The notes under the pieces were generated by a model. It saw only the letters and a program-made list of their open reading frames with translations, did no database searches and was not told the DNA's origin. Shown piece after piece: positions 1 to 19,167 of a stretch of DNA of 64,000 bases. Position 1 is the first letter of the stretch, and every line of letters starts with the position of its first letter. The position numbers were made by a program, and so were the translations under genes. Source of the stretch: Heliocidaris tuberculata (lineage: Eukaryota > Echinodermata > Echinoidea > Camarodonta > Echinometridae); assembly GCA_025618425.1 (NCBI GenBank), contig CM046832.1, positions 49,358,026 through 49,422,025 on the forward strand, read 5' to 3'.

Positions 1-1791
1 TTTATAAAAAAGTATTGCAAAATCTACAAATACTCACGTCTCAAACCCGACACTTCGTCAATAAGAGAGGGGTATTTCACAAACGTTACACCCTACCCTT
101 CGTGAATTTAGGGCTCAGTATTCATAAAAGGTCGTGTAACGTGACGACGTGATGTGAACGTGTTCACACGATGGTTCGAAGTAAGCCGAACAGCATGTAC
201 AGTATTAGACAGAAATAACCATCAGGTATGGGGAATTCTTTAATTAAAAAATTGTCCGCTTTCCCCAAAGGCGGTCATTGGAGCCAGACAACCATCATGC
301 AAGAGACTTATTTGGGGGGTCTGAGAACAACATGTTTGGGTCTCTGTACAGGCTAATTGAGTAAAGCCAACTTACTTTCCTGTGAGATATGTGCAAGCTT
401 GAAAGTTGATAACTTACATATACATATACCGGTATGTATTTTTAGAACTTCTTATCTGGGTACCCCCCCCCCCCCCCCTCCCAATTTCTTCTATCCTTAC
501 CTCTGGCTACAAGTACATATTAGATTCACTTCTGTTGATCTGAAATGGTTTGGAAGGAGAATGACTTCCAAACATTTTTTAGCCCATTTTCACACACTGT
601 ACCACAAACTAATGAATTACGTGTGTGAACACCTCGTGTATATTTGTATCCTCTCATTTTCGTTTTTACTTCTCTGTTGACATTTATTCCAGGGTGCTTT
701 CAGCAAGACTAATATACATGTATATGCGGTACATGTATAGTGATAGAGGGTTATTCCTGACCTTTATGATAATTCTTTTTATCAGGTGTGCTTGTTTAAA
801 ATTGTTTAGAATCAGGATTGCTCTCTATATTTTTTTCAGGGAATACAGGTGTTATAGAATTGTCTTTCATATTATAGATTATAATTTTTATGATTATAGA
901 TTATATTATAGCATCTATTTTTGTCTTTCGAAATTAAAATTATTTGTAGGCGCCTTGAGCATCTCTCGAGATGGATATGTGCACTTTATAAATATTGTCA
1001 TTATTGATATTATTTTCTACATGATTGTCTGTCTGAAATGTGCTTTAAAATGACCCTGCAGTACTTACAATATATTGATTCAACAATGTTATCAACTGTA
1101 ACATTACTCTACCAAATTGAATTATCTGGAGGGAAAATCAAATTTGAATTGATCTAGTATCCACCAATACAATTGCAATGAAAATATTATATTTAGTAAT
1201 ATATGAACAAGAATCATGGCATTAGGAATCAATTTCCAAAAGTTACAAGATCATTTCCTCGGCTGGGAGCCAGATGAGCATTAAGATATATATTTTTACA
1301 TAAAGTCAACGCCCTTCTGGCTCATAGCAGATGTAGCACAAGTGATCCAGTGTTTGTATGTAAATTATGTGCTCATAATTTTGTACTTGGCTGAAGTATA
1401 TATACATGTAAACTTTTTGTAAAGGTTTGAATGGTGTAAAACCAGTCACTCTATGTGAGATGTTGCTTTGCGTGTTGACTGCGTGTTATACCTACACTCC
1501 ATATGATAATCTAAAGAATGACTTTGTTTGCTGCATTGGTAATTACACCCAGACGTTGTGTGTCCAGACAGGTTGGTTATCCAGACAGGTTACTTTTAAA
1601 CAGTAAATCGAACTACTTTTCATTCACATTATCATAAATCTTTCCCAAGATAGTTTGAAAAAAGTATGAATTGCAAATATTCACTGAATTTAGAGTTACT
1701 TGATGCACGTTATTGTTAAAATCTGATGGCAAAATTGACAGGTTAATCTTTCCTAAGTGTCCGGACACACAACCCCTCATTTTGGGGGTCT
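1..1791. other. AT-rich intergenic DNA, no gene seen
   Basis: Contains a C homopolymer near 465-478 and AT-rich unique-looking sequence. Open frames at 357-680 and 625-1053 have no coding signature. Confidence 0.5.
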
Positions 1792-1968
1792 AAATTGGCG
1801 ATTTTTTTTTTTTCAACTTTTCGACACAGTTCTTAACCATCAAAGACATTACATTTTATTATAACCATGTAACATTGAAAGAAAAATATATTTTGTTGCC
1901 AATTTGAAGAACAAAATGTGGTCAATTTAGCACTTTGATATAATTCCTGTCATGAAGAGGTTGCAGAA
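1792..1968 (+). repeat. Diverged copy of a piggyBac-like MITE
   Basis: Aligns in opposite orientation with 31449-31660. Shared strings include GTTGCCAATTTGAAGAACAA and AAAGACATTACA, and both end near AATTCCTGTC. The terminal CCCTTT is degraded here. Confidence 0.65.
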
Positions 1969-3755
1969 GATCGAGAAATTGAGGGGCTTCATTTAGATTT
2001 ATTTGGGGGTAAAATCCCAATGTGTGTATGAATTGATATCTTGTAGGTTGTGTCCAGTCTAGTATTGGTGTAAGTAATTCTGTAAATTGTAGACAAAAGT
2101 GTTACAAGTGTTTAATGTGGTGACTGGTCTTCTTCAACAATGTAAGTGGTAGTTTGGAAAAATTGATTTAACTCTGAATCAATGACATTTCTATGTGAAC
2201 TATTTATGCATCAAATTTATGAATGCAAAGTGTGTTTTAGGGGTATACGTAGTTAGTATATTGACCCATGATGTCATTGGATGTGGTTCTGTCAGTAAAT
2301 CTTGAATCATGTAATGCAAGGAGATTCATTTTTAAAAAATACCGACTTTGATTTATTATTATTGATGAGATTGAAAATGATATCAAAATGATCCCATATT
2401 AGGTACATGTACAATGTATTTTTATTCACATTTTCCAATAGTGTCCAGTACTATTAATGACATGTATATTTTGAAGCTCAAAGTTCACATTCCAATTTCT
2501 TGATCAGTAGAGTTATTCATGTATATTTTGTAAAAAGATAACTAGTACTACGCAAGTTTTTTACAGATCTGAAATTCTATGCAACATTATTATATTTTGA
2601 AGGAAAGCATGCATGATGACACTGGTGAGAGGTGGGATTAAGAGGTCAATGGTCTTTCAAACAGTACATTATGCGATGTAACACTGTAGAACAGTGATGT
2701 AAAGGATACTGAATCCATTTTCTTGTCAATGAAATCTGGTATAAAATATCTAATAAATTGTGAAATTTAAGAGACAAAGATGAATTTTCCTTGTTTTTGT
2801 GTAGTTGTGGTTCTCAAATGCAGGTTGTAAACATTTGTTACACAGGGATGGCTCAGAAAGAATGCAACACCTGAGACATGCAATTTTAAAGATATCATTG
2901 ACACAATATCATTAACTTTTATTTTATTGTATAGAGAATTCAAACCCGAGCAAAATGACATCAAGATCATCAATTTGGGGTAAGGCGTTATGATTCTACG
3001 GCTGTTATAGGCCTAGTACATGATTGTCGAAAGGTATGTGCTTTTACAAAAAGGAAATATGCCTATGGACAATAACCGTAACAGCCAACCTTGTGAATAT
3101 TTGAAGCATGAAATTAATCATAAAATCGCGCTTTGTTATCAGTTTTTTTAATATTTTTTTTAATGAGATAATGTTTGCCTAATTGTGAATGTTTCCATAA
3201 ATAGAAAGGAGGAAGACAGTTCAAATTAGAATAATATTATTTGTAAATTCATATGGTAGCTCAAGTACCAATACATATAGTACTTCAAATCATAGAATTA
3301 GGGAAATAAATACAGAGATTACATGATGAGAATCTGTTGTGATCTTTTTGGAGAAAGTTGGACATTCCTACAGTACGTATGTGGGCCTAAGCTGAAATTG
3401 TATTCTTTTATTTCAAGTAAGTTTGTTTAAGACAAAGTTGTCCACCTCAGAGATACCCAATAATCTTGTACATGTCGTTAGGGTCACCTTATCACCGACA
3501 TATTTAGACAATCGCTCATTGTTTCCACCTCGTTAAGAACACCCAAATATAACTGTTTCTTCCCTGAAGGAACTTTTCCTCTCCGTCTAACCTTATGCAT
3601 AATTGATAACCAATGGTTATTGTAATCACTTGTGAGAGACCCTCCCCGAAGATTTTCCTTTTGTTCTCACCATGCGACAAAGGGTGCTCGGACAGGCAGC
3701 CTTCGTGATGTGATGTTATTCTGTAATGATGAGTACAGCTCCAACATCGTCACCT
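1969..3755. other. AT-rich intergenic DNA, no gene seen
   Basis: No coding, RNA or clear repeat signature noticed on either strand. Confidence 0.45.
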
Positions 3756-4190
3756 CTCCTCTTATCCTTTCTTCCGCATCCCATCTTTTTTCCCTGTCTG
3801 TCTCTTTCTCTCCCTCTCTTCCTCCCTTTCTCCCTCTCTCCTGTCTCTCCTGTCTCTATCTCCCCCCTTCCTCTCTCCCCTCCCTTCCCCTCTTTTTTTT
3901 TCCTTTCTATCTCTTTTACCCCCTCTTTCTCTTTCTCTATCTTTCTCTCTTGCTCTCTCTCTTTCCTTTCTCTCTCTCTCTCTCCCCTCTTTACTCTCTG
4001 TCTCTCTTCTATCCATCTCTCTCCTCGCTATCTCTCTAACTTTCTATTAATATATCTTTCTCTTTTTAGTTTGTATCCCCTCTCTCTCGCTCTCTCTTAC
4101 TCTCCGACTCTCTTTATTTCTCTCTCTCGCTCTCTCTTACTCTCCGACTCTCTTTATTTCTCTCTTTCTCTTTCTCTCTTTTATTACCAT
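3756..4190. repeat. Pyrimidine-rich (CT/CCT) low-complexity tract
   Basis: Over 400 bp of C/T with a 43-bp direct duplication (units starting near 4080 and 4123, each containing CTTACTCTCCGACTC). It yields stop-free frames on both strands that are not genes. Confidence 0.85.
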
Positions 4191-4589
4191 CTATTTCCTA
4201 TTCGTTTTCACTTGGTTATAAAAGAGAATTATTTATTCAACCCACCTTTAGTTGAATTTTTTTTATCTCCTTTCTTCTTCGTTCTCCCTATTATTCCCAT
4301 TCGATATCTCTTTAATTATTTGATACCTCTAGCCTGGATTGATTCTTTCCCCATTTGTGCACGCAAAATCTTTCATCGGCAAACATTAAATCGTTGAATG
4401 AGAAGTGAGACCGTTGGCACGAAGAAGACAGATTACATTTTATTTTCTTCTTTCTCGGGCTCACTGCCATAATAAATATTTCATAAGAAGTTATATAGAG
4501 ATTATTTTCACAAGGCTTATTAAACCTCATTTTATTACCTGTTGGTCGGCCTATGTAGATGCAAAGGAGCACAGGGGCAAGTTTGTTTG

Positions 4590-5010
4590 TTGTTTATTTA
4601 TTTAATTTATTCACGGATAAAACAATATACAATTGTGCCCGCATTCAGCTAAAAGCTGTTTTTCAGCGAGGCCGTGATAAAAACATTGAACAATAGATGT
4701 AAACAAGGAAAATACAATTTACAAACAAAAGATATGCAAGATATAGATGAACATATTTACAGGGGTAGAAAAAATATCGAATCGATAGTGAAAAAAATTG
4801 TTACCCAAAAATGAAAAGAATGAAAGAAAAAAAATTTAGTATCCAGCAGACGAAAGAAGTGAACCAATATTTTCTAATTTACTAATCTCTATACTGAATA
4901 ATTTAACATCATTTATAAGTCTAAGATCAACGGACAAGGTATTAAAAAGCTTTGCAGCATGGTATAATGGGCTATGCCGGAGAAAATTTGTGTGTAGCTT
5001 TGTTACTTTA
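4590..5010 (-). mobile_element. Decayed non-LTR retrotransposon 3' end
   Basis: On the minus strand about 57 codons from near 5010 to a stop at 4838-4836 read LRHSPLYHAAKLFNTLSVDL, resembling the Leu-Phe-Asn-x-Leu end of LINE reverse-transcriptase proteins. An AT-rich tail with AATAAA-like words follows to about 4590. Strongly 5'-truncated. Confidence 0.5.
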
Positions 5011-5621
5011 AACAAACCATCAAACTAAATCAAAGGAAATATAGAATTCACGCATCACAATTTATTCAATATACTTCTAAAATAGTAGAAATCGGACAGC
5101 AGAGTATACTGATGAATATTTTTAGAATTTCATTCATCGGTTTCCCAACAGCTTAATCTATCATTCAGTTTCCACTTCTTTCGTGTTGTCATAGTATCAA
5201 TCAATCATGATGATTGTGCCATTCTTCAACTGACAACGACAAAAAAATCAGTAACAATCAATTTAGATGATGACTCTTGTCAAACATTTATCGATGTCCT
5301 TCTCATAACTGACTTTCGGGGGCAATTGAACAGCCTGAGGTTCTTTTTGAGGAGCTGTGAATAATGGATATTGATTTATTACTTTTAACATCCGTACCGT
5401 CTTTGCTTATGTACAAATATTTTGTGTTTTGTGTTGGCCGTAAGACAACATTTTCTTTCGTTACTATAGTTCTGAGAAGGAAAACTGATAAAGATTTATT
5501 ATTTGGTACTTTGATTGTTATTACTAAAGACTTACAGCAACAGATATGACTGTAAAAATGACAATGTATTTTTTAATAATGCTATCAAATGGAAACATGT
5601 TTTGATTCTGACCACTAACTT

Positions 5622-5990
5622 ATGGGCGGATCCGGGGGGAGGGGTCAAGGGGTCCGGATCCCCTTTTTTCTTTTCTTTTTTTCTTGTCATAAATATTTAG
5701 GCGTAAATCAACATCCTAGATATCTGATGACTGCTTTTTTTCATATTTTTTTCTGCTTGTCAGACTCTATATTTTTTTATTTTTTTCATTTTAGTTTATT
5801 TTATTTATTATCATTTTTTTTATTTGTTTATTTATTTCATTTTTTATTTTTTCTTTATTTTTATTTTATTTATTTATTTATTATTATTATTATTTTTTTT
5901 TTTTGGGGGGGGGGTGAGGTCTAGGAACCCCATGTACAAAATCATGGATTCCCCCCCCCCCCCCCCCCCACTGAACTTTGTGTCGTGATA
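5622..5990. repeat. T-rich low-complexity DNA bounded by GGATCC-G-run and C-run sequences
   Basis: Starts with GGGCGGATCCGGGGGG, a string also seen at hAT-type ends elsewhere in the window, then about 230 bp of T-rich repeats, a G run at 5905 and a C run at 5951-5969. Probably the remains of a DNA transposon. Confidence 0.3.
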
Positions 5991-6249
5991 AGTGGTGGAG
6001 GGAATTATATATATGCTTGGAAGGCCAATGATTCATGTTGGTCCAGTCATCAAAGTTCGAGGAAGTAGGATGACACCCTATATACTTCAAGTGATGAATT
6101 TCATGATCAAACGATGTTATAAGAGGAGGACATTAACCAGTGTTGTTAATAATGACGATCGGAATGTCATAGATAGGGAGGGCACCCCCCCCCCCCCCTC
6201 CCCAAGAGACAGAGATGGGGAGAACGCGAGCAGAAGATGACACAATATC

Positions 6250-6475
6250 CATCACAGACCCCTTCTCCTCGGTCCCAGAGCCATCTGTACACGGATAAGA
6301 GTTTGGCCAACTCGGTTTCAGGTGGACACAATGTGGCACATATTCTTATGCTATATTCTTGCCCAACAAAGCAACATGCGCCATGTTGTTCCCTATATAC
6401 TGGAGCCGAGTTGGCCAAACTCTGGGCATAGATGGCTCTCTCTGCTCGGTCCGATCCCGAGGCCCTCTGATGACC
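6250..6475. repeat. Foldback element
   Basis: Perfect 18-bp inverted arms AGAGTTTGGCCAACTCGG at 6298-6315 and 6406-6423. Weaker arm similarity extends outward (GAGCCATCT on both sides), and a central palindrome CAACATG-CGC-CATGTTG marks the hairpin tip. MITE-like; no target duplication identified. Confidence 0.6.
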
Positions 6476-6483
6476 ACACCATA

Positions 6484-6690
6484 AACAACTTCATGAAGAT
6501 GATGATGATTATGAGGAGGAGGAGGAGAAGGATGAGGATGATGATAATGATGAATGATGATGATAATGATGATGATGATGATGATGATGATGGCGATGGT
6601 GAAGATGAAAATCATAATCTTGATTAATGTCGGTGATATGACGACGACGATGATGATGGTGGTGGTGGTGGTGGTGGTGGTGGTTATGGT
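6484..6690. repeat. (GAT)n and (GGT)n trinucleotide microsatellite
   Basis: Imperfect GAT/GAG triplets followed by a pure GGT/TGG run near 6658-6690. Confidence 0.85.
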
Positions 6691-6699
6691 AGTAATGAT

Positions 6700-8944
6700 G
6701 ATAATTCAGTAATTCAGATGATTATGTTAAATGTTTATGATATTACCTGTTGTTGCAATTTCGACGATTATTGTCATATCAATATTGATAAATATGATTA
6801 CGTTAATGTTCATAATAATAATTTCTATTTTGATGACGAGTAAGACAGTGCTGATGACGCTTAAAATCAGGACAAAGCGGTTTCCGCTATAAAGATAATC
6901 GCAAAGTTTGGTTATGATGATCAACTAGATAGTAATGATGGCAAAGACAGGCTTATACTTTCGGAATAAAGCGTTCCCGTTTTAAGTCGCCCGCTGTGCT
7001 ACTCATCCGCCCCAAAGCCATCGATTTTTGTCATCTCCTGAGGGTCCTGCAAAGAATAGGCCTGCCTTCTTAACCTACAAAGAGATAAGTCATCAATTGT
7101 TCCTACAATGGCAAGTGAGAAACTAGAAAGCAGGGCATTAGGGACTTCAAAGGCCATACGGATTTGGCGACCATAGAAACATACCGACGCACTCGCCAAG
7201 AGAAGTTGTTCAGTTACGACGTTCGAGTCTTGTCGAATGATATTTAGGCTCTGTGTGATTTTAATTTCTGCAAAAGGAAATCATAACAAGGATTATTTCA
7301 ACCACGTTGACAGTCAGGTAAGCCATTATGTCGTAAGAAAATTGGGAGAATCCGAAAAGATTCTATAATAGGCCTATTGGGATATTTGCGAACAGCAAAC
7401 ACAGTGGAGATTCACTCCACTTTATATCCGTTTTCTTATTTTTGATCTCTCAATTCCAGTGGATATGCCCAGACCTGGATATGCCTATCAATTATACCAT
7501 AGAATTCAAATTCATATTTAGCATAAATCAAATATATGGTATCAAGGATGAGCCGAAGCACAATGCAAGTGGGAGCAGATTAGGGGTGGTGGAGCATTTT
7601 CCAAAGTGGGACGCACATTCGAAAACTGTTATCATTATTAACACAATACGAAAATATAATTACCAAAATAAATGCAAAAAGTGATGTATTTATAAGTAAT
7701 TAACAGCAAGCTTCTAATTAATGAGATTTTAATGAAAGCGACGCACAATTTAATACACCGCTCTCTTTATCAAACCTTAATTGTAAAAACAAAGTTCATA
7801 ATATTCACTTTTATCTAACTAATTACTGACGTGACAATTGCAGTAATTTGCTACATATAATCCATTAAAAAAACAACATTATCTTAACTCAATCCATCGC
7901 ATTAAGTTTACCAAGTGACTGTAGTGACACCCAAATCACACCTATGGAAACAAAACAATGAGCTTGTATGTCCATGTCATTTGTCAGCCACAATGAATGA
8001 CTTTATATTGATCCTACGTGGAAACCAAGTTCATCCTTTTGTTTCAATACGTCGGATGTGACCTTATTGTCGACGTGCCCGCCTTAGACAACCTAATAAT
8101 GAAATCAATATTACAGATGCTATGTAACAGAATACAATTCAAGCTATAGTCATGAACAGAATGTAACATTTTGTTGTCAATTTCATAATCATTCACCATG
8201 ATCATGTTATTTTATTTCGTTATATGATGCGGGCTTTCGAAGCTATATAAGGTATAATTACATGTTTAATGTGATTGATCAAATGAAATAAGAAGCTTTA
8301 TAACAACAAGTTGATTTGTTTTATCGTGTCCTTGCCAACCTGTTCGTGCTTTTGAAGGTGGTATATTCATTGTGATTACATGTATAACCTGCATGCGTAT
8401 GATGGATCTAGTAATGTTTACGACCAAATATGCAATAGGCCTATAATTATTTTCAGTGCAGGTGCATGCGTGTTGCTTCAAATTGTGTTTCATCCCCCAA
8501 AGAGATTGACGTGGGATTTTGAGATGTTGTAAAGCCGTGTATGCCCCAGGCTTCATGGCAGTAATTACTCACAAAAAAAACTTAGGTATGACTCTCGTTT
8601 GAAATGTGTTTTGTTCCTGCAACCCTTAAGCTCACCCTCAAATCCTATTCCAAAACGAATGGCTCAAAGGAACACAACCACAGCGGAACTAAGAAATCCG
8701 TTGTTTTCCTGCATATAACTGTTCACTGTTATAATATGGATTTTGCTGGAGCGAACTGCAAATCAGATGTAAATAAATCTGAAACACTTGAGAAGCAGTT
8801 CTTAACAAACGCTGATACGTTGGTCCAATCTTTGATTTTTTGTAATGCCGGAGATGATAATGTTGTATGCTAAATGAAAAACTCATCAAGTTTGAAAGCT
8901 GTTTCTTGCTTGTTCATATGACACGTGATACCATGTTGGTTTTT
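6700..8944. other. Intergenic DNA, no gene seen
   Basis: Contains no recognisable gene. Short open frames near 6999-7199 (minus), 7442-7684 and 8604-8873 (plus) have no recognised motif. Confidence 0.45.
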
Positions 8945-9140
8945 ATAGGTGACACGACATTTGCTCCTCCGTCCATATCTCGAAAGGTCAAAGGTTAAGG
9001 TCAAGGTCATGATTTGGTTTTTTGTTAAAAACAATGTGGAGATTAGGATTAGGGTTAGAGATAGGGTTATAGGGTTAGGTTTAGGTTTAGGATTAACATG
9101 GCAAAGTTAGACCGGAGCAAAATGTAACAGGAGCAAATGC
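8945..9140. repeat. Repeat with inverted ends, nuclear-receptor half-sites and telomere-like hexamers
   Basis: ATTTGCTCC near 8960 is mirrored by GGAGCAAA near 9114 and 9130. Between them are four AGGTCA-type half-sites (8985-9009) and degenerate TTAGGG-like repeats (9041-9095). Together this looks like one non-autonomous mobile repeat. Confidence 0.5.
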
Positions 9141-9185
9141 ATGGAACCTTTTTTTATAATGCCAACGTTTTTGTTTGTTCGTTTG

Positions 9186-9218
<33 letters not shown>

Positions 9219-9561
9219 GTCATATCTCAACAAGCGCATCCCCAGACATTTTGAACAGAAAAGTGCAGTTATTTGCCGACCAGTTTCCAAATAAGAATGA
9301 GGACCTCATTTTTTTTCTTCAAATTTTCTAAAAAGGAACAAAAATGTTCTTGGAATAAACATTCCTTAGATATTAACATTTACTGACATATGAGAAAAAT
9401 CTTGTGCACGGGATGGTCCACACCTTATAAGATTTTCCAACACTGTTTTAAATATTTCCAATTTGCAGACAAAACAAAGGTTTCACCAACAACTTAAAAC
9501 TGATAAACCGACATCACTGTCTTGATCAAGTAATACAAGCCAGAATCAATCTTGAAAACAA

Positions 9562-10320
9562 TTCAAATTCAAAATTCAAATTCAAAATGAACATTTATTT
9601 CCATCTTCAATTAAACAACCAATCAACATTCAGAACATTGTATAATAAACTGCAGAGTAAAATAAAGGTAGTCGTACAAAAGACTGAAGACTAAATACAT
9701 GTGGTTCTGCTAACAATGTGGATGGGGGCACACACAGAAAAGCAAAAGCTTGAGTTAGGTGCGCCTACAACATTGAAACAATGAATAACGATACACATGC
9801 ATGTGCAGAAATTATGCACATGTACATACAATTACAGATGTACAAACGAAGAAACAAAGGAAAGAAAAGAAAAGAAAGAAGAAAAATCCAGGACTGTTAT
9901 CAAAAGGCTTGTATGGCCCTTAATATTACTGTATGTGCAATGCTGTGATACTCACTACGCATTGCTGCTAATCTCATTATGATGGCTTGAAATTAATAGT
10001 TTTTTAAGTTTATACTTAAGGGTATTTAGTCTGGATACATTCCTGACATTCTCTGGTAACTTGTTCCATATTTTGGGACCAGTGAAACGGATGTTTTGCT
10101 GATAAGCCTTTGTTTTGTGACTTTCCTGGTGCAACAATGGAAAATATAATTGTGTATGTATTGTTTCGAAGCAATATAAACAATTATATGATTTATTTCT
10201 GCTTTTTTGTTTTCTTTTGACAGATTCAGTGTTTCTAGCAAGCAAAATGTTAGCTGGGAGTGCTGCGCCGTGAACCGTTCTAAAAGTATATTGATCAAAC
10301 ATTATAATGGCAATGTGCAC
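9562..10320 (-). mobile_element. 5'-truncated LINE: end of ORF2 plus 3' tail
   Basis: A 121-codon minus-strand frame (10320-9955) ends with FTGPKIWNKLPENVRN then LNTLKYKLKKLL, the typical C-terminus of CR1/L2/jockey-type reverse-transcriptase polyproteins. The 3' end is a (TTTGAA)-type simple repeat at 9562-9590. The truncated 5' edge lies about 80 bp from the start codon of the ankyrin/CaaX gene. Confidence 0.8.
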
Positions 10321-10402
10321 ATCTAAAACCTAAGCTGATTACTTCTTAAGGATCGGAGTAAAAGGAATCCAGAAGAACGAAGAACAAAACACGGTGTAAA
10401 CA

Positions 10403-16739
<6,337 letters not shown>

Positions 16740-16921
16740 ATGAAGGCAACATTACTGAACGAAAATGATAAAGAAACGCTAAACAGATTATTCGATCAGC
16801 GCGATTGAAATAACTATATATTACCGTACTGCGAGTTGTATTAACTGATCATGCTGATGGCGAGAAGAATGAATATGAGGCAGTCCGATGAAACAATCTA
16901 CAACATCTATGATATTGTGAA

Positions 16922-16927
16922 AATAAA
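16922..16927 (+). promoter_or_regulatory. Candidate polyadenylation signal of the ankyrin/CaaX gene
   Basis: AATAAA lies 183 bp after the stop codon and is the first canonical hexamer downstream of it. Confidence 0.45.
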
Positions 16928-17186
16928 CCACAGCCAACAAGAGCGACAGCCCGCGAGGCCCACTGCCCACGAAACCGACAGCCCACGCACGAGACCGAGA
17001 AGGTATACGTCTCGTGGATACTCTGCCCAATTTATCTGAAAGTTGACGGAGGCCGACGGCTGACGAGACTGCCTGCCCTCGCGATTGATCTCTCGGGCCT
17101 TCTGACGTCATGACAACTCTCCTGAAGATTCATGAGACCGACATTATTTTGTCATGATTGTCGGGGTCTCCCCCCCCCCCCCCCCT

Positions 17187-17189
17187 CTT

Positions 17190-17222
<33 letters not shown>

Positions 17223-17244
17223 CTATCTACCTCCCCCCCCCCTC

Positions 17245-17275
<31 letters not shown>

Positions 17276-17391
17276 ATTTATCTCTCTCTCTCTCTCTCTC
17301 TCTCTATTTATCTCTCTCTCTCTCTCTCTTTATCTCTCTCTCTCTCTCTATTTATCTCTCTCTCTCTCTAACTCTCTCTCTCTCTCTCTCC
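17187..17391. repeat. (CT)n microsatellite
   Basis: About 200 bp of CT repeats with periodic TATTTAT interruptions, preceded by C runs. All reading frames through it are artefacts. Confidence 0.95.
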
Positions 17392-17627
17392 CTTGGGTTG
17401 TCGGTCTTGGGGGCAATCGCTCTCGAGGACTGTTGGTCTACGGGGATGTTCCCGTTGTGAACTGACTTACGATCAATATCCACGTGGATAACAACCATTA
17501 AATCAAAAAGTTGATGAGAAGAATCATGATGAAACAGTCTTCAAACTTCAGATATTGCGAATGACATATTATTTTCTTCTGTTCCAGAGCGTTGTCAATA
17601 GGGTGAAACTTAATCATGATGTTGGAC

Positions 17628-17895
17628 CAGGGGCGGCGCCAGGGTATTTTGATAGGAGGGGCAAGACGACCTAAAGGTGACGTCATATTTTTCTCCATTA
17701 AATAACAGGGGTAATATAGAGTTATATGTTTAAGACCTCTCTTTTTAATACTCCTCTTTCTTCTTTCTTCCATTTTCTTCCCTTTTCTTCCTCCTTTTCT
17801 TCTTTTTTTCTTCTTTTTTTTCCTTTTTTCACTACTTGAAAAATCATAGGGGGGGCGGTCGCCCCCTCTGCCCCCCCCCTGTAGCGCCGCCCCTG
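17628..17895. mobile_element. hAT-type MITE with perfect 8-bp target-site duplication (copy 1)
   Basis: 268 bp with 12-bp perfect terminal inverted repeats CAGGGGCGGCGC, flanked by the direct repeat TGTTGGAC at 17620-17627 and 17896-17903. An 8-bp duplication and CAGGGG ends are hallmarks of hAT transposons. No transposase coding. A second copy is at 41708-41971. Confidence 0.88.
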
Positions 17896-17909
17896 TGTTG
17901 GACACATTT

Positions 17910-19110
17910 TCATTCATGCTCTCATTTGTGTTTGAACTTTCATGAGCACATGAAATAGTATTTTGGAATTTTTTATAAATGCCAGGTAAAATGTTGATGG
18001 GTTGATTTTTCGTATATAATATTGAGAAAATCTACATGTATGTATAAGACACTAGATATTTGATGCTTGAAGATTGTAATCGTTCACTCCTGAATGTATA
18101 TTTCTTGCGAAAAGTGTGCAATCTACATGATCTAAGAACGTTTAGGGACATCTAAAAAAATGCAACTTGACTTTTTATGCGTTGGATATCTTGAGTTGCT
18201 GTCTTTAGAGATGCCCCATAATAAGTCTTCCGAATGGCTTTGAATCGAGTGTGGTTTTCTGTAGCACATGCTACAACGAACCTTCAAAAACATGTTATTC
18301 AACGGAAAGGGGAAAAAACATGATAGGATTTTGTTATTGTACTGCACACTTTTTGAAATCTCTTATGTCGGAAGCCTTTAAAATAAGTTGTTCCTTTATT
18401 TCGAATCTTTCTTTTCATTTCTATGAGGGTATACAGTCATTCAAACTCAGCTTTAAGTTTTCGTTCATTTAATGAGATTTCAATTTCAGGACTAAATGTA
18501 GATCTTTCAGAGCCCTCTTTATCAAAGTGTTTTGGAAATTGGGCGCTTATAAAACACTACGTATATTTGGCGTTGTATACAAAATTCTGTTTTATTGATA
18601 TCAGATTTGACTTTTTATTTATTATTATTATTTATTTATTTTATTTTTTTTTTGGTTACCCTGCATGCCTCAAAATTGTCTTCATCGCACTTTGATCTGT
18701 TTTTTATAACTCACTTTCAACTGTTGATCCCTGACTATTAATAATCTGTGCATGAATCATTTATGATTGTTTTGAACGACAGCTAATTATAGTGGCGATG
18801 AAGGTGACAAGCAATAAATAACAGATTATTTCCATTCAAATTGGATTTACTTTAAATTTCTTGATATCCTTGTCTGCCTGTGTTACATATTCATATAGAA
18901 ATAATCTTATCATAAATTTTAAACGAGAAATTAAGTATTTGCGTTATACTACAGCAATCACGAAATTACACTACAACACTTTTCTAGACATTCTGGTGAT
19001 TGATTTATGCTCAATCTGTTGAACTTTAAAAGAGTAAAACATGACGCTTGCTATGTGCCAGCTGAAATTCTTGTCATTTAAAGAAAAATACATTCTAATC
19101 ATAATACAGC
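17910..19110. other. Intergenic DNA, no gene seen
   Basis: AT-rich; no coding or repeat structure recognised between the hAT MITE and the minisatellite. Confidence 0.45.
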
Positions 19111-19167
19111 TTTGTTTATGATTCTCTTTAATGTGCGTTTTCATTTTCTCTTTTATTACGTTCAACA

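Noticed and set aside
3632..4397. 135- and 223-codon Ser/Leu/Phe-rich frames
   Set aside because: Translation of a CT-rich low-complexity tract; no domain.
9093..9331. Frames containing poly-Lys or poly-Phe
   Set aside because: Produced by a poly-T run at about 9189-9217.
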